64,000 bases of DNA from Botryobacter ruber (GTDB taxonomy: Bacteria > Bacteroidota > Bacteroidia > Cytophagales > Hymenobacteraceae): NCBI RefSeq assembly GCF_003347595.2, contig NZ_QCZK02000038.1:1-64000 (forward strand), in the 5' to 3' direction. Position numbers and translations under genes: made by a program. Shown in pieces: positions 1 to 9,476 of this stretch. Position 1 is the first letter of the stretch; each line of letters starts with the position of its first letter. The notes under the pieces are model-generated. The model was given only the letters and a program-made list of their open reading frames with translations, was not told the DNA's origin and did not search any database.

Positions 1-32
1 TCAAAAGCCTCAAAATCAAATTTCTTTTCCAT
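1..32 (-). CDS. Start of a truncated minus-strand CDS, possibly an IS256-type transposase
   Basis: An ATG on the minus strand at 32-30 opens a frame reading MEKKFDFEAF before the window edge. From memory, Bacteroidota IS256-family transposases often begin with a similar M-x-FDFEAF stretch, so this may be the 5' end of such a transposase. Ten residues cannot prove it. No terminal inverted repeat could be confirmed in the 266 bp before the next gene. Confidence 0.3.
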   Translation of the reverse strand, partial: MEKKFDFEAF

Positions 33-127
33 GGTGACTGTGCTTAAGCTAAGTTAATTATTTTCTTGCTTTGACACAGTTCCGTTTACAGCCTCCTTTT
101 GTCCCGAATCTGGCTTCTAAAACAGTA

Positions 128-157
128 CTACAGCTGCCACCATTCCCTTAGCTCCTG
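128..157 (-). repeat. Dispersed GC-rich repeat, copy 1 (minus orientation)
   Basis: Degenerate copy of the window-wide repeat with core CAGCTGCCACCA. It lies in the non-coding stretch between the left-edge partial gene and the histidine kinase. Confidence 0.5.
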
Positions 158-250
158 CCATGAAACACTCGTCCGGCTGATAATTGGAATGATTTGATTT
201 TGTGCCTTTGGAAATAATTCCGCTTTCCTGCCATACATTTGCTGCTGAAT

Positions 251-264
251 ACCTAAATTTAGGT
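251..264. promoter_or_regulatory. 14-bp perfect palindrome upstream of a histidine kinase
   Basis: ACCTAAATTTAGGT is a perfect dyad lying 35-65 bp before the two possible starts of the kinase gene. Its size and position suit an operator for a dimeric regulator. That role is inferred from position only. It shares CTAAA/TTTAG half-sites with the sites before umuD but with different spacing. Confidence 0.35.
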
Positions 265-328
265 TTTAAATTGCATTTGATTTAAGGCCGCTTAACTATT
301 GAAATATTATTTTTTTAAGTCTGCTCCT

Positions 329-1633
329 ATGCCTTCCGGTGCTGCCTTCAACAGCGGGAATGTTACGCAGAACTTAGCCAGTGTCAGGATATTTGCCGGG
401 AGCAGCTTTGGGATCACTTCCTTGCTGCTCTTCAGCCGTATTTTTGTACCCTATGGCCGGTTGCTAACAAAGGCTGCCGAATTAAATATTATTACCTGCT
501 TCTTTTTCTTTACATCAGCTGCAGCCCTGGCAGGTGTTTACCTCATTCGTTTTTACCGAAATCTGCAGCAAAAACACAAACTGGTCAGGAGCTTTACTTT
601 CTTGTATGCCTGGTTATTTATAGTGGGGTGTATGGCGGTTTCGTTTGTGCCGCAGCAAAATCCCAAAAACAACATGACCATGTATTTGCTGGGAGCGCTG
701 AGTGTGGCGGTAGCCTGGAGCCTTTCGCTGCGGGAGACCTTGCTGCTGATGCTGCTGGTCAGCACCACCTTCACTGCCGGCATCTACTTTTCTGCACTGG
801 ACAATGAGCAACTCCTGCTCAACAGCATAGGCTCGGCTTTTATCCTGACGTGCTTTTTTGTGCTCTCCCGCATGATTTACAGTTACCGGCTCAATCATTT
901 TCTCCAGCTGCAGAATATAGAGGCGCAAAAGAAGGAAATACAACAGATCAGCAAAGCAAAATCGGAGATTCTGGGAGTGGTGGCCCATGACCTGCGGTCG
1001 CCGCTTGCCAACATCGAAATGCTGGTTTCCCAGGTCAAGAAAAAGAAGCTCTCGGCCCAGCAGGAAGCATACTACCTGGAGCTGGTGCTGTCCAGTTGCC
1101 AAAGGTCGCGCACGCTCATCAATGACCTGGTGGAACTTGCCCGCCTGGAGCAGGAAGCCGATTTCCCTTTGAAAAAAACAGACCTGAATCTTTTTCTGAA
1201 GGAGGTCCAGGCAGAGTGGCAACGGCAGCTGAAGGGGAACAGAAAACTGGAAATGTCGTTGGCTACAGGCGCCTTGTATGTAAATTTAAACAAGGGGAAA
1301 TTTCAGCGGGTAATGGATAACCTGCTCTCCAATGCCATCAAGTTCACGCCCGAAAATGGCCAGATTCATATAAGTGTTACGCAACCAGACGAAAACGTGC
1401 TGCTGCGCATTTCCGATAATGGCATTGGCGTACCCCAGAAGCTGCAGCCGCACCTGTTCAAGCCTTTTTCGAAGGCAGGCAGGAGCGGCCTGAACGGCGA
1501 AGCATCCACAGGGCTTGGCCTGAGCATCAGCCGGAAACTGGTAGAGCAGCACAACGGCACCATCGACATCGAGAGCGAGGAAAACAGGGGCACGACTTTT
1601 CTAATTACACTGCCTGCGCTTAAAGAAGCTTAG
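329..1633 (+). CDS. Membrane-bound sensor histidine kinase
   Basis: Two-component sensor kinase. The N-terminal 200 residues hold about six hydrophobic segments and no recognisable periplasmic sensor domain, followed by a short coiled linker. The HisKA H-box reads VVAHDLRSP. The catalytic domain shows an N-box (NLLSNAIKF), G1 (DNGIGVP) and G2 (TGLGLSIS). There is no receiver domain and no response regulator next to it, so it is an orphan. The frame opens with TTG at 299, but ATG at 329 is preferred; it gives 434 residues. The ligand is unknown. Confidence 0.85.
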   Translation: MPSGAAFNSGNVTQNLASVRIFAGSSFGITSLLLFSRIFVPYGRLLTKAAELNIITCFFFFTSAAALAGVYLIRFYRNLQQKHKLVRSFTFLYAWLFIVGCMAVSFVPQQNPKNNMTMYLLGALSVAVAWSLSLRETLLLMLLVSTTFTAGIYFSALDNEQLLLNSIGSAFILTCFFVLSRMIYSYRLNHFLQLQNIEAQKKEIQQISKAKSEILGVVAHDLRSPLANIEMLVSQVKKKKLSAQQEAYYLELVLSSCQRSRTLINDLVELARLEQEADFPLKKTDLNLFLKEVQAEWQRQLKGNRKLEMSLATGALYVNLNKGKFQRVMDNLLSNAIKFTPENGQIHISVTQPDENVLLRISDNGIGVPQKLQPHLFKPFSKAGRSGLNGEASTGLGLSISRKLVEQHNGTIDIESEENRGTTFLITLPALKEA

Positions 1634-1637
1634 TTGT

Positions 1638-1665
1638 GCAGCAGCGGCTATGGTGGCAGGTACAG
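1638..1665 (+). repeat. Dispersed GC-rich repeat, copy 2 (plus orientation)
   Basis: Reads GCAGCAG then CGGCTATGGTGGCAG then a TACAG tail. It starts five bases after the kinase stop codon and forms an inverted pair with the copy at 1725-1754. Confidence 0.7.
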
Positions 1666-1724
1666 TGAAGTATTTATCAAACCTGTTTTCTGCTTTTAGC
1701 CTGTTTTTGCGGCAAAAAAGTTCT

Positions 1725-1754
1725 CTGCTCCTGCCACCATGGCCGCTGCACCTG
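1725..1754 (-). repeat. Dispersed GC-rich repeat, copy 3 (minus orientation)
   Basis: Inverted partner of the copy at 1638-1665, 59 bp away. The two sit between convergent genes, so the transcript could fold into a long stem-loop and may serve as a two-way terminator. That use is inferred. Confidence 0.7.
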
Positions 1755-1772
1755 TCCGGCACAGGCAACAGG

Positions 1773-2801
1773 CTACTTTACCTTCTGTACTTTAATATAA
1801 ACCGGGAAATGGTCGCTGGTGCCGCCAAAATAGGTGGTGCCGCTGTAGGTAGGGCGGGGGGTGTTTCTGTATTTTCCGTACAGGCTTTTGAGCGAAGCAG
1901 GGCTATGGATGGTGGCGGAACCTCTGACATACTGCAGATGACCCGCTGCATCGACTAAAGATTTTGAAACCAGGATCTGGTCCAGCATCATAAAGCCATT
2001 TCTGCCGAAATAGCTGCCATTGCCCTGTACATGCTGAATGTAAAAAGTGTTGAATAACTCTTCGTTATAAGCAGGGTTGGGTCTTCCGGTTGCTTTTAGC
2101 GCCTGCCGCATGATAGTAGAGCCGGGAACTTCGTCGAAGTCACCCATTACGATGATGTTGGCAGTTGGGTCTGCTTGCTGCAGGGCTGCTATCTGGTTGC
2201 GCAGCAGGTTGGCGGCGGCCCTTTTCCTGCTGTCCCTGCCGGAGGGCCAGTGGTTTACAAAAATGGTTACCGGCTCACCCAGCAGCGTGCCTTTCACCTC
2301 CAGTATGTCGCGGGCTGTAAAGTTCCGTTCGTTTACATTTACCGGAATGCTGCGTTGGGAGCTGAGCTTAAAGATATTGGGTTTGTAGAGCAACGCCACA
2401 TCCAGCCCCGGCTCCTTCGCCGATTCGTGCAGGATATATTCATAATCGTGTTTCCGGAGCGCAGGCATGTTAAGTAACGCTTCGAGCACCTGCCGGTTTT
2501 CTACTTCGCTAAGTCCTATTACAGCCGGACCACCTTTGCCACCCATGTGCTGGATGGCAGCTGCAAGCGCATTTAATTTTGCCTGATACCTGGCCTGGTC
2601 CCACTGCATGGCGCCGGTAGGCAAAAAGTCATCGTCGTTGGTGGTAGTAGGGTTGTTTTGAATGTCATAAAGGTTTCCGGTGTTGTAAAAAGCAATTGTC
2701 TGGAGCTTTCCTTTTTTCGAAAAAGGAGTAATGGAGGAGCACCCTGCCAGGGCAGCGAGCACAAAAAGGGAAATTAAGGTTTTGAATCCGTGTTGCATCA
2801 T
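1773..2801 (-). CDS. Endonuclease/exonuclease/phosphatase-fold lipoprotein
   Basis: Predicted exported phosphoesterase of the EEP superfamily (DNase I-like fold), 342 residues. The N terminus is a lipoprotein signal ending LAALAGC, so it should be anchored in an envelope membrane. Fold hallmarks are an FYNTGNLYD start to the first strand, the metal-ligand Glu in GLSEVENRQ, VNHWPSGR, VMGDFDEVP and the terminal SDHFP His motif. All catalytic elements look present. The substrate could be nucleic acid, a phospholipid or a sugar phosphate and cannot be told. Two adjacent ATGs (2801, 2798) are possible starts. Confidence 0.85.
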   Translation of the reverse strand: MMQHGFKTLISLFVLAALAGCSSITPFSKKGKLQTIAFYNTGNLYDIQNNPTTTNDDDFLPTGAMQWDQARYQAKLNALAAAIQHMGGKGGPAVIGLSEVENRQVLEALLNMPALRKHDYEYILHESAKEPGLDVALLYKPNIFKLSSQRSIPVNVNERNFTARDILEVKGTLLGEPVTIFVNHWPSGRDSRKRAAANLLRNQIAALQQADPTANIIVMGDFDEVPGSTIMRQALKATGRPNPAYNEELFNTFYIQHVQGNGSYFGRNGFMMLDQILVSKSLVDAAGHLQYVRGSATIHSPASLKSLYGKYRNTPRPTYSGTTYFGGTSDHFPVYIKVQKVK

Positions 2802-2810
2802 GTAACTTTG
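2781..2810 (+). promoter_or_regulatory. Bacteroidota-type promoter for gldC
   Basis: TTTG at 2781-2784, an 18-bp spacer and TAACTTTG at 2803-2810 match the TTTG/TAnnTTTG pattern. It leaves a leader of about 58 nt before the gldC ATG and overlaps the first codons of the divergent EEP gene. Confidence 0.55.
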
Positions 2811-2873
2811 TACCTATGTGAGTAGTTTTGCCTACTACGAGAATCAGATAGTATATTGTTTAATCAATCGAAT

Positions 2874-3218
2874 ATGAAAAAATCAGAAATATACTTTAGC
2901 ATTGCCCTGGACGACCAGCGGATACCGGAAGCCATCAGCTGGAGAGCCACCGATGCAGGAGAAAAAATACACTTTGCCAAGGCCATTAATATTTCATTAT
3001 GGGACCGTGACGAAGCCGGCACCATGAAAATTGACCTCTGGACGAAGGATATGCCGGTGGACGAGATGAAGTATTTTTACATCGATACCATCGGCGCCAT
3101 GGCGCAGAGCATCCAGACCGCTACCAACGACAGTGTAATGGCCAGTAAAATGCGCGCGCTTTGCGAAGAACTGATGAACCACCTGCAGAGCAATGCTCCT
3201 GAAAACGGGCAGCAGTAA
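2874..3218 (+). CDS. gldC: Gliding motility protein GldC
   Basis: GldC is a small Bacteroidota protein linked to gliding motility in Flavobacterium. It is not part of the essential core, and its biochemical role is unknown. The 114-residue product has the family pattern: an MKKSEIYFSIALD strand, a central ISLWD, the hallmark DLWTKDMPVDEMK and a helical C terminus (ATNDSVMASKM). It has no signal peptide, so it is cytoplasmic. The ATG at 2874 is chosen over an upstream in-frame TTG at 2856 because family members start MKKSEI. It is monocistronic and ends at a strong terminator. The other gld genes are not in the window. Confidence 0.9.
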   Translation: MKKSEIYFSIALDDQRIPEAISWRATDAGEKIHFAKAINISLWDRDEAGTMKIDLWTKDMPVDEMKYFYIDTIGAMAQSIQTATNDSVMASKMRALCEELMNHLQSNAPENGQQ

Positions 3219-3232
3219 AATTTATTGCGCTA

Positions 3233-3278
3233 TAAAACAGCAAGAGGCTGCCCGAAAAGGCAGCCTCTTGCTGTTTTA
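3233..3278. terminator. Two-way terminator after gldC
   Basis: A perfect 20-bp stem (3233-3252 with 3259-3278) closes on a CGAAAA loop, with A-rich and T-rich flanks. It lies between the convergent gldC and the gene at 3319-3756. Confidence 0.85.
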
Positions 3279-3318
3279 TTTAGAAGGTTTGTATTAATTA
3301 AATTTAACTAAGCGCTGC

Positions 3319-3756
3319 TTAGGTATTAGATTCAGTTTTATCAACAGAAGCTACACTTTCAGCTTGTTGCTCAGTATCAGTACCGTTTCTAAGGCTAGCC
3401 ATAAACTCTTTATCCTCCTGGTTATAAACCTTACGGTTACCATAGTAAGAGTTATATTGTGCAGTACTTAAAACACGCTCCAACGCATGATCACGCTCAG
3501 CATAAATCTCTTTCATTTTCTGATCGATCATTTGCTGGTTGCCAGCGTATGCTTCTTCTACGGCAAGCATTTTGGCCGCTAATTCCGAATTTATCTCTCT
3601 TATCTTTGTAGACTGGTAGTTGTTAAGTCTCAATCCACGGATCATTCTATTTGATAAGTTAGATGCTCTTTTCTCTACAAGTGGATTTTTACCGGTTGCA
3701 TGTGAACCGAACATAAGTCCAAAGAACAGAAGAGATAATGCCATTAACTTTTTCAT
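3319..3756 (-). CDS. Small secreted helical protein of unknown function
   Basis: A 145-residue product with a signal peptide (MKKLMALSLLFFGLMFGSHA) and a charged, helix-rich body. The spacing of NNYQSTKIREIN and LSTAQYNSYY loosely recalls Spy/CpxP-like LTxxQ periplasmic proteins common in Bacteroidota. No catalytic motif is visible. The tail from about residue 120 is low-complexity and rich in E, S, T and Q. Base composition is more AT-rich than its neighbours. Function cannot be assigned; a periplasmic, stress-related role is only a possibility. Confidence 0.75.
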   Translation of the reverse strand: MKKLMALSLLFFGLMFGSHATGKNPLVEKRASNLSNRMIRGLRLNNYQSTKIREINSELAAKMLAVEEAYAGNQQMIDQKMKEIYAERDHALERVLSTAQYNSYYGNRKVYNQEDKEFMASLRNGTDTEQQAESVASVDKTESNT

Positions 3757-3984
3757 AATTTCTATAGTTTTATAAGTTCTACTTTGTATTAGGTTTATTA
3801 GTGCGTTCTGTTAATATAACGTCTAAACACCGGAAAAAATTCCCCTGACGCTATAAAAAAGGCACTTTTTAAAATAAACCGTCTACTATCAAGTATTGCA
3901 ATACACCCAAAAAGCCTGCCAATTCGTGACCGGCCTATGGTTGTATATCTTATTTTCTACGTTAATGGCTTAAAACAGATTTAA

Positions 3985-4521
3985 TTACCACTCATTTTTC
4001 CACATCATGGATTCGACCGGCGTGATGGTGCGTTTGTTGTATTTTGCACTTCCTTTGGTGTTGTAATAATTTTCGATACCACCTTTTACTTCGAAATAGA
4101 TAAGTTGACCGATCGGCATGCCGTGGTAAACCCGCACCTGTTGTGTAACAGATATTTCCAGGGTCCAGGTGTTGCAGAAGCCAACATCGCCTTTCCCGGC
4201 AGTGGCGTGAATGTCGATTCCTAAGCGGCCTACACTCGATTTACCTTCCAGGAAAGGTACATGGGCATGGGTTTCGGTGTATTCGCGCGTAACACCCAAA
4301 TATAAAACGTTCGGCTGCAGGACATATCCATCTTCCGGAATTTCAAATACATCTATCTCGTTGTGCCTGCGGGCGTCCAGCACCTCGTCGCGGTAAGTGG
4401 CCAGGTAGCGGCCAAGGTGTACGTCGTAAGAATTGGTGCCTAAACACTTGCGGTCGAATGGCTCTACCAGGATGGTGCCCTTCGCCATTTCTTCTAAAAT
4501 CTGTTTATCGGTTAAAATCAT
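3985..4521 (-). CDS. dcd: dCTP deaminase
   Basis: Converts dCTP to dUTP on the route to dTMP. It is a 178-residue protein of the trimeric dUTPase fold, the normal length. Visible signatures are the N-terminal DKQILEEM, the conserved GTNSYDVHLG, EGKSSVGRLGI with the active-site Ser and Arg, the catalytic-Glu strand WTLEISV, and the nucleotide-binding tail GSAKYNKR. It has no obvious operon partner. Confidence 0.93.
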   Translation of the reverse strand: MILTDKQILEEMAKGTILVEPFDRKCLGTNSYDVHLGRYLATYRDEVLDARRHNEIDVFEIPEDGYVLQPNVLYLGVTREYTETHAHVPFLEGKSSVGRLGIDIHATAGKGDVGFCNTWTLEISVTQQVRVYHGMPIGQLIYFEVKGGIENYYNTKGSAKYNKRTITPVESMMWKNEW

Positions 4522-4564
4522 GGGTATGCGCTAAAACTACTGTAAATGTAAGAAAAATCTGCAG

Positions 4565-4648
4565 GAGTTTAGGAGTTAGAGAGTTTGGGAGTTAGAAAGT
4601 TTGGGAGTTAGGGAGTTTGGGAGTTAGAAAGTTTGGGAGTTTAGGAGG
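4565..4648. repeat. 16-bp tandem repeat, about five units
   Basis: Units of GAGTTAGRRAGTTTGG start at 4573, 4589, 4605 and 4621, with partial units on both sides. The array sits upstream of dcd and runs into a copy of the dispersed repeat. Slipped-strand length variation is plausible. Confidence 0.85.
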
Positions 4649-4676
4649 TGAGGGAATGGTGGCTGTGGCAGCAGAA
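4644..4676 (+). repeat. Dispersed GC-rich repeat, copy 4 (plus orientation)
   Basis: Core GGAATGGTGGCTGTGGCAG followed by CAGAA. It joins directly to the 16-bp tandem array. Confidence 0.55.
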
Positions 4677-4728
4677 TTGTAAAAGGCTATTGGTTGATAT
4701 TGCGGAAACTTCTCCTGGTTTTTACAAA

Positions 4729-4767
4729 AAAAGCGGCGGAACCTGCTGTAGAGGTACCGCCGCTTTT
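4729..4767 (-). terminator. Terminator of hemL
   Basis: Stem AAAAGCGGCGG (4729-4739) pairs with CCGCCGCTTTT (4757-4767), extended inside by ACCT/AGGT across one mismatch. It follows the hemL stop on the minus strand and ends in a T-run. Confidence 0.75.
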
Positions 4768-4790
4768 GGCTTGCGTGTTAGTTTTTAATT

Positions 4791-6086
4791 TCAGGAATGT
4801 GCTTCCTTTAAGGCCTGTAAATTGGTCTGCAGGTATTCTGATACCAGTTCATCGGTAATGGCAGTAGACACAAACAGGGCTTCGTATTGCGATGGGGCCA
4901 GGTAGATGCCTTTGCTGAGCATGCTGTTAAAGTAGCGGCCAAACAAGGCGGTGTCGGAGGTTTTCGCGCTGGCGAAATCTACGACAGGCTGTTGTGTAAA
5001 GAAGATGCTGAACATGGAGCCGACCTGGTTGATGGTGTAGTTCAGCCCTAGCTGCTGCAGGTTTTGTTTCATGCCGTTCACCATGTTCGTGGTGGTCTGC
5101 TCGAGCTGCTTGTAAACACCCGGGTTATTTTTCAGGAACTGCAGCATGGCCATACCTGCCGACATGGCAATTGGGTTGCCGGAAAGGGTTCCTGCCTGGT
5201 AGACTGGTCCGGCAGGGGCTACAAATTCCATTATTTCTTTTTTACCGCCGTAAGCACCCACAGGCATACCGCCGCCAATAATTTTGCCCAGCGTTGTCAT
5301 GTCAGGCGTTACCCCGAATAGTTCCTGCGCGCCTCCGGGAGCCAGGCGGAAACCGGTCATTACCTCGTCAAAAATAAGTACGATACCTTCCTGGTCGCAT
5401 AGCGTGCGGAGTTGCAGGAGGAAGTCCGGCTGTGGCAGTACCAGGCCCATATTGCCGGCAACCGGCTCGAGGATAATGGCAGCCACTTCTCCTTTATTTG
5501 CTGCTGCCAGTGCCTTCACAGCTTCTATATCGTTGTACGGAGCGGTTAGCGTATCCAGGGCGACCCCTTTGGTAACACCGGGACTATCGGGTACGCCGAG
5601 GGTGATGGCGCCACTGCCTGCGGCTATCAGGAACGAATCGCCGTGGCCGTGGTAGCAGCCTTCGAATTTAATGATTTTGCTGCGGCCGGTATAGCCTCTG
5701 GCCACCCGGATAGCCGACATGGTAGCCTCGGTGCCCGAGTTCACCATGCGCACCTTCTCGATAGAAGGCACCATCTCCACGATCAGCTCTGCAATCTCTA
5801 TTTCTTTGCGGGTAGGCGCCCCAAACGACAGCGAACCGGGAATAGCTTCCTGTACAGCCTGCTGTACCACGTCGGCTGCGTGCCCTAGTATCATAGGACC
5901 CCAGGAATTGATCAGGTCGATGTACCGGTTGCCGTCTTCATCATACATATAAGCTCCCTTTGCCGATTTGATGAAAAGCGGATTACCGCCTACGGCTTTA
6001 AAAGCCCGGACTGGTGAATTAACGCCGCCCGGAATGGAGCGCTGGGCACGCTGGAAAAGTTCGTTGCTGATGCTTGCTTCTTTCAT
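4791..6086 (-). CDS. hemL: Glutamate-1-semialdehyde 2,1-aminomutase
   Basis: PLP enzyme that turns glutamate-1-semialdehyde into 5-aminolevulinate in the C5 haem pathway; cytoplasmic. The product is 431 residues, full length. Family signatures are the N-terminal [31 protein letters not shown], the cofactor-contact IIFDEV-type strand ([11 protein letters not shown]) and the Schiff-base Lys in [18 protein letters not shown] near residue 268. It ends at its own terminator. The gene upstream (6109-7827) lies 22 bp away on the same strand and may be cotranscribed. Confidence 0.96.
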   Translation of the reverse strand: MKEASISNELFQRAQRSIPGGVNSPVRAFKAVGGNPLFIKSAKGAYMYDEDGNRYIDLINSWGPMILGHAADVVQQAVQEAIPGSLSFGAPTRKEIEIAELIVEMVPSIEKVRMVNSGTEATMSAIRVARGYTGRSKIIKFEGCYHGHGDSFLIAAGSGAITLGVPDSPGVTKGVALDTLTAPYNDIEAVKALAAANKGEVAAIILEPVAGNMGLVLPQPDFLLQLRTLCDQEGIVLIFDEVMTGFRLAPGGAQELFGVTPDMTTLGKIIGGGMPVGAYGGKKEIMEFVAPAGPVYQAGTLSGNPIAMSAGMAMLQFLKNNPGVYKQLEQTTTNMVNGMKQNLQQLGLNYTINQVGSMFSIFFTQQPVVDFASAKTSDTALFGRYFNSMLSKGIYLAPSQYEALFVSTAITDELVSEYLQTNLQALKEAHS

Positions 6087-6108
6087 GTTGTTGGGTAAGG
6101 TCGTGTTT

Positions 6109-7827
6109 TTAATACGAAACCGGGTTTACCACCACCAGTTGCAGGTTTTCTAACTTGGTAATGGGAATATACTGGTTATCTTTCCGGACTTCCGCCTGGG
6201 GACTGCCTGTGTTTTTATAGCCAATTCCCGGGTAAAAAACGCCTGGTTTAACACCTATGGTAGCCAGGGACTGGGTGAAGGCAGGGCCATGTGCACTTAA
6301 GATTGTTCCAAAATAGTACAGCATTTCGAAACCGGCATAGGCATAAACAGAAGGGGGAAGGTTATACTTTTCTAAATATTTCTGCCTGAATTGTGCGGCA
6401 GCAGGAGACATTTTGTCGATGTATTTGGGAGATATAAAGTAAACCTCCAGCCTGTCGAGCTGGCGGAGCGTGATCTGGTGAATATCCAGCCATTTGTCGT
6501 AGGTGATGAGCGGCAGTTTGGCTGCTTCGCCACTTAGCAGGCTGGTCGCATTTACGGCTGCCGTCATCTGTTCGGAGAAAACGGCCATGTGCCCCACATC
6601 GGCCAGGTTCAGCCCTTTAAATACGCTGGCTGTTGCTGCTGCCTGACCGGAGTTTATTTTACGGTAGGTTTTTACCCTGCCTCCCAGCTTAATAAACTGC
6701 TGGCGGTAGTGATGCGCAAAAGTGGTGTCGTCTTTTTTATTTTCGACGATGATGATGGCCGTTTTGGGCGAAAAGTTCTGGTAAGCAAAAGTGGCCGCCT
6801 GCTGCGCCTGCGTTGCCACCGACGACTCAAACAGCAGCACATTGTTGCTGTTGCCGGTTACCTCCAGGTCCTGCGACAGCGGATTAATGACGGTTACATT
6901 GTTTTCAGCTGCAAACCGGGAGGCTAACCTGGCCGTCGATTTATAGACAGGTCCAATCACCAGGTCCATCTGTTTCACCTCCGGCATTGCCAGCACCTGC
7001 TTTGCACTGGTCGTGTCGGCGCCTGTATCGTAGGCCAGCAGATTGATGTTGATTCCCTGCTTACTCAGCGAGTCCTGCGCCAGTTTCATGCCGGCATACA
7101 GGTCTGTGATGAACTGGTTTTTGCGAGCCGTCTGTGCCAGGTCCTGGTTGAGCTGGAAGGGGAGGAGCAGGGCTACATTATAGGCTTCCTTGCGCAGGGC
7201 ATCGGCGCGTAAGTACTGGTTCCGGTCCAGGTTGAATTTGGCTACTATTCTTTCTAACGTAGCTTTGTCTTCCGGTTTATACCAGCCTGCCAGCAGTTTA
7301 TCTGCATATAGTTGGCCTACAAGTTTATCGTTGGGGTAGCGCTGCAGCAGCTTTTCGTATTGTTTCCGGTCGGTAAGGCGGATCAGGTAGAAGCGTTTGA
7401 GGGTTTCTGCATCTGCGGAAAGGGAAGCTGCGCGTATCAGATTTAGTTCAGCCAGCGCTTCGTCGTACTTCTGTTGCTCAAAAAGGGCATTGGCCAGCAG
7501 GTAATGGGCATCCGGCATGCCATACCACTGCGGGTGCTGCGCTTTTAGCTGCTGCAGCATCAGCACGGCTTCCTGTGGTTTTTGGGCTTTTAAGGCAGCC
7601 AGGGCGTAGAGATAAGTGGCTTCAGGAGCGTACGCGTTGCCGGCTGCATTTACCGTAACGGGCAACAGCTCTGCCATGGCCAGCTCGTACCGTTGCTGGT
7701 TCAGCAGTACTTTCCCGTTATTATAGTTTACTTCATAGTTCTGTAGCTGCTGTGCCTGCGCAGCAGCTATGGTGAGAGCAGCTGAAAACAGGAAGCCTGC
7801 AACGTGCCTTAGAAAGCGTTTCTTCAT
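6109..7827 (-). CDS. Exported TPR plus periplasmic-binding-fold protein (LpoA-like architecture)
   Basis: A 572-residue exported protein. The signal peptide is [20 protein letters not shown] followed by AAAQAQ. Residues 30-190 are TPR-like helices (for example [20 protein letters not shown]). Residues 215 to the end form a type-I periplasmic-binding fold of the Leu/Ile/Val-receptor kind ([38 protein letters not shown]). This TPR-then-PBP order is that of LpoA, the outer-membrane activator of a peptidoglycan synthase, but no lipobox Cys is seen. It could instead be an ordinary substrate-binding protein, although no permease genes are nearby. The frame extends upstream to 7905, but ATG 7827 fits the signal peptide. 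Confidence 0.75.
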   Translation of the reverse strand: MKKRFLRHVAGFLFSAALTIAAAQAQQLQNYEVNYNNGKVLLNQQRYELAMAELLPVTVNAAGNAYAPEATYLYALAALKAQKPQEAVLMLQQLKAQHPQWYGMPDAHYLLANALFEQQKYDEALAELNLIRAASLSADAETLKRFYLIRLTDRKQYEKLLQRYPNDKLVGQLYADKLLAGWYKPEDKATLERIVAKFNLDRNQYLRADALRKEAYNVALLLPFQLNQDLAQTARKNQFITDLYAGMKLAQDSLSKQGININLLAYDTGADTTSAKQVLAMPEVKQMDLVIGPVYKSTARLASRFAAENNVTVINPLSQDLEVTGNSNNVLLFESSVATQAQQAATFAYQNFSPKTAIIIVENKKDDTTFAHHYRQQFIKLGGRVKTYRKINSGQAAATASVFKGLNLADVGHMAVFSEQMTAAVNATSLLSGEAAKLPLITYDKWLDIHQITLRQLDRLEVYFISPKYIDKMSPAAAQFRQKYLEKYNLPPSVYAYAGFEMLYYFGTILSAHGPAFTQSLATIGVKPGVFYPGIGYKNTGSPQAEVRKDNQYIPITKLENLQLVVVNPVSY

Positions 7828-7850
7828 AAACCTCTTTAAAATGAGTGAAA

Positions 7851-7885
7851 GAAGGAGTGACGGAACCAGGTTCTGCCACTCCTTC
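7851..7885 (-). terminator. Hairpin between guaA and the next gene
   Basis: GAAGGAGTG (7851-7859) pairs with CACTCCTTC (7877-7885), with an inner GGAACC/GGTTC pairing. On the minus strand only a weak T-rich stretch follows, so it may attenuate rather than fully stop transcription. Confidence 0.45.
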
Positions 7886-7895
7886 AAAATCAGCA

Positions 7896-9425
7896 TTACT
7901 CCCACTCAATAGTGGCTGGTGGCTTGGAACTGATGTCGTACACCACGCGGTTCACCCCTTTTACCTTGTTGATGATCTCATTCGAAACATCAGCCAAAAA
8001 TTCATAAGGCAATCTGCACCAGTCTGCCGTCATGCCGTCAACGCTTGTTACGGCACGCAGGGCCACTACGTTTTCGTATGTACGCTCATCGCCCATCACA
8101 CCCACCGACTGTACCGGTGTCAGGATGGCGCCGGCCTGCCATACTTCGTCGTACAAGCCTGTCTTTTTCAGGTTGCTGATAAAGATATGGTCAACCTGCT
8201 GCAGGATGTGTACTTTTTCGGCTGTAATGTCGCCGAGAATACGGATGGCCAGACCTGGTCCCGGGAAAGGGTGGCGGCCAATGATGTTTTCGTCTATTTT
8301 AAGCGTACGGCCCACGAGGCGCACTTCATCTTTAAACAGCGTTTTGAGCGGCTCTACCACTTTCAGTTTCATAAAGTCAGGCAACCCGCCCACGTTGTGG
8401 TGCGACTTAATGGTAGCCGACGGACCTTTCACGCTTACCGATTCGATTACGTCAGGGTAAATGGTACCCTGAGCCAGCCACTTCACGTCTTCTACCTGGT
8501 GCGCTTCGTCGTCGAATACTTCGATAAACACGCGGCCGATGGCTTTGCGCTTCAGTTCCGGGTCTGAGATTCCTGCTAAAGCTGCATAGAAACGATCTTT
8601 GGCATCAACGCCTTTCACGTTCAGGCCCATGTGCTTGTAGGAGTCGAGCACGCTCTGGAATTCGTCTTTGCGGAGCAGGCCGTTGTCTACGAAAATACAG
8701 TAGAGGTTTTTGCCGATGGCTTCGTGGATCAGCATGGCAGCCACGCTGGAGTCTACACCTCCCGACAAGCCAAGTACCACTTTGTCGTTGCCAACGGTCT
8801 CGCGGATTTCTGCTACCGTGTTTTCGATGAACTGATCCGGGGTCCAGTCCTGCACGCAGCCGCAGATGTGCACCACGAAGTTACGGAGCAGGCGTTTGCC
8901 TTCGGTGGAATGCGTTACCTCCGGGTGGAACTGGATGCCGTAGGTTTCCTGGTCACGCAGCTTGTAGGCAGCCACACGCACAGAGTCTGTACTGGCAATA
9001 ACTTCAATATTGTCGGGTATTTCTTTTATCGTATCGCCATGCGACATCCACACCACCGAATCCGGGGTAAGCTCTTTCATCAGGCGGTTGGTCGAGTGCA
9101 GCTCCGATAAGCGGGCACGGCCATATTCGCGGATGGTAGATGGGGTAACTTCGCCGCCATGCTCGTGTGCAATCAGCTGGGCGCCGTAGCAAACGCCTAA
9201 CACCGGCAGCTGGCCCAGGTACTGCGACAAGTCGATGGTGGGGTGGTTCTGGTCACGTACGGAGCAGGGGCTGCCCGAGAGGATCACACCTTTTACTTCA
9301 TCGGTCAGGTCCGGAACATGATTGTAGGGATGTATTTCGCAATACACATTAAGCTCACGCACCCGCCTTGCAATTAGCTGGGTATACTGGGAGCCAAAGT
9401 CGAGAATGAGAATTTTTTCTGGCAT
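7896..9425 (-). CDS. guaA: GMP synthase (glutamine-hydrolysing)
   Basis: Converts XMP to GMP using ATP and glutamine-derived ammonia; cytoplasmic. The 509 residues hold a class-I glutamine amidotransferase domain ([15 protein letters not shown], nucleophile Cys in [10 protein letters not shown], His/Glu in [10 protein letters not shown]), an ATP-pyrophosphatase domain with the PP-loop [10 protein letters not shown] near residue 220, and the C-terminal dimer domain ending TIEWE. ATG 9425 gives the usual [13 protein letters not shown] start; the frame itself opens at a TTG two codons earlier. No guanine riboswitch was recognised upstream. Confidence 0.97.
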   Translation of the reverse strand: MPEKILILDFGSQYTQLIARRVRELNVYCEIHPYNHVPDLTDEVKGVILSGSPCSVRDQNHPTIDLSQYLGQLPVLGVCYGAQLIAHEHGGEVTPSTIREYGRARLSELHSTNRLMKELTPDSVVWMSHGDTIKEIPDNIEVIASTDSVRVAAYKLRDQETYGIQFHPEVTHSTEGKRLLRNFVVHICGCVQDWTPDQFIENTVAEIRETVGNDKVVLGLSGGVDSSVAAMLIHEAIGKNLYCIFVDNGLLRKDEFQSVLDSYKHMGLNVKGVDAKDRFYAALAGISDPELKRKAIGRVFIEVFDDEAHQVEDVKWLAQGTIYPDVIESVSVKGPSATIKSHHNVGGLPDFMKLKVVEPLKTLFKDEVRLVGRTLKIDENIIGRHPFPGPGLAIRILGDITAEKVHILQQVDHIFISNLKKTGLYDEVWQAGAILTPVQSVGVMGDERTYENVVALRAVTSVDGMTADWCRLPYEFLADVSNEIINKVKGVNRVVYDISSKPPATIEWE

Positions 9426-9476
9426 GTGCAAAATTAAGGCACTTTTATAGTTTTTGCTAATAAAATTTTGATTGTT

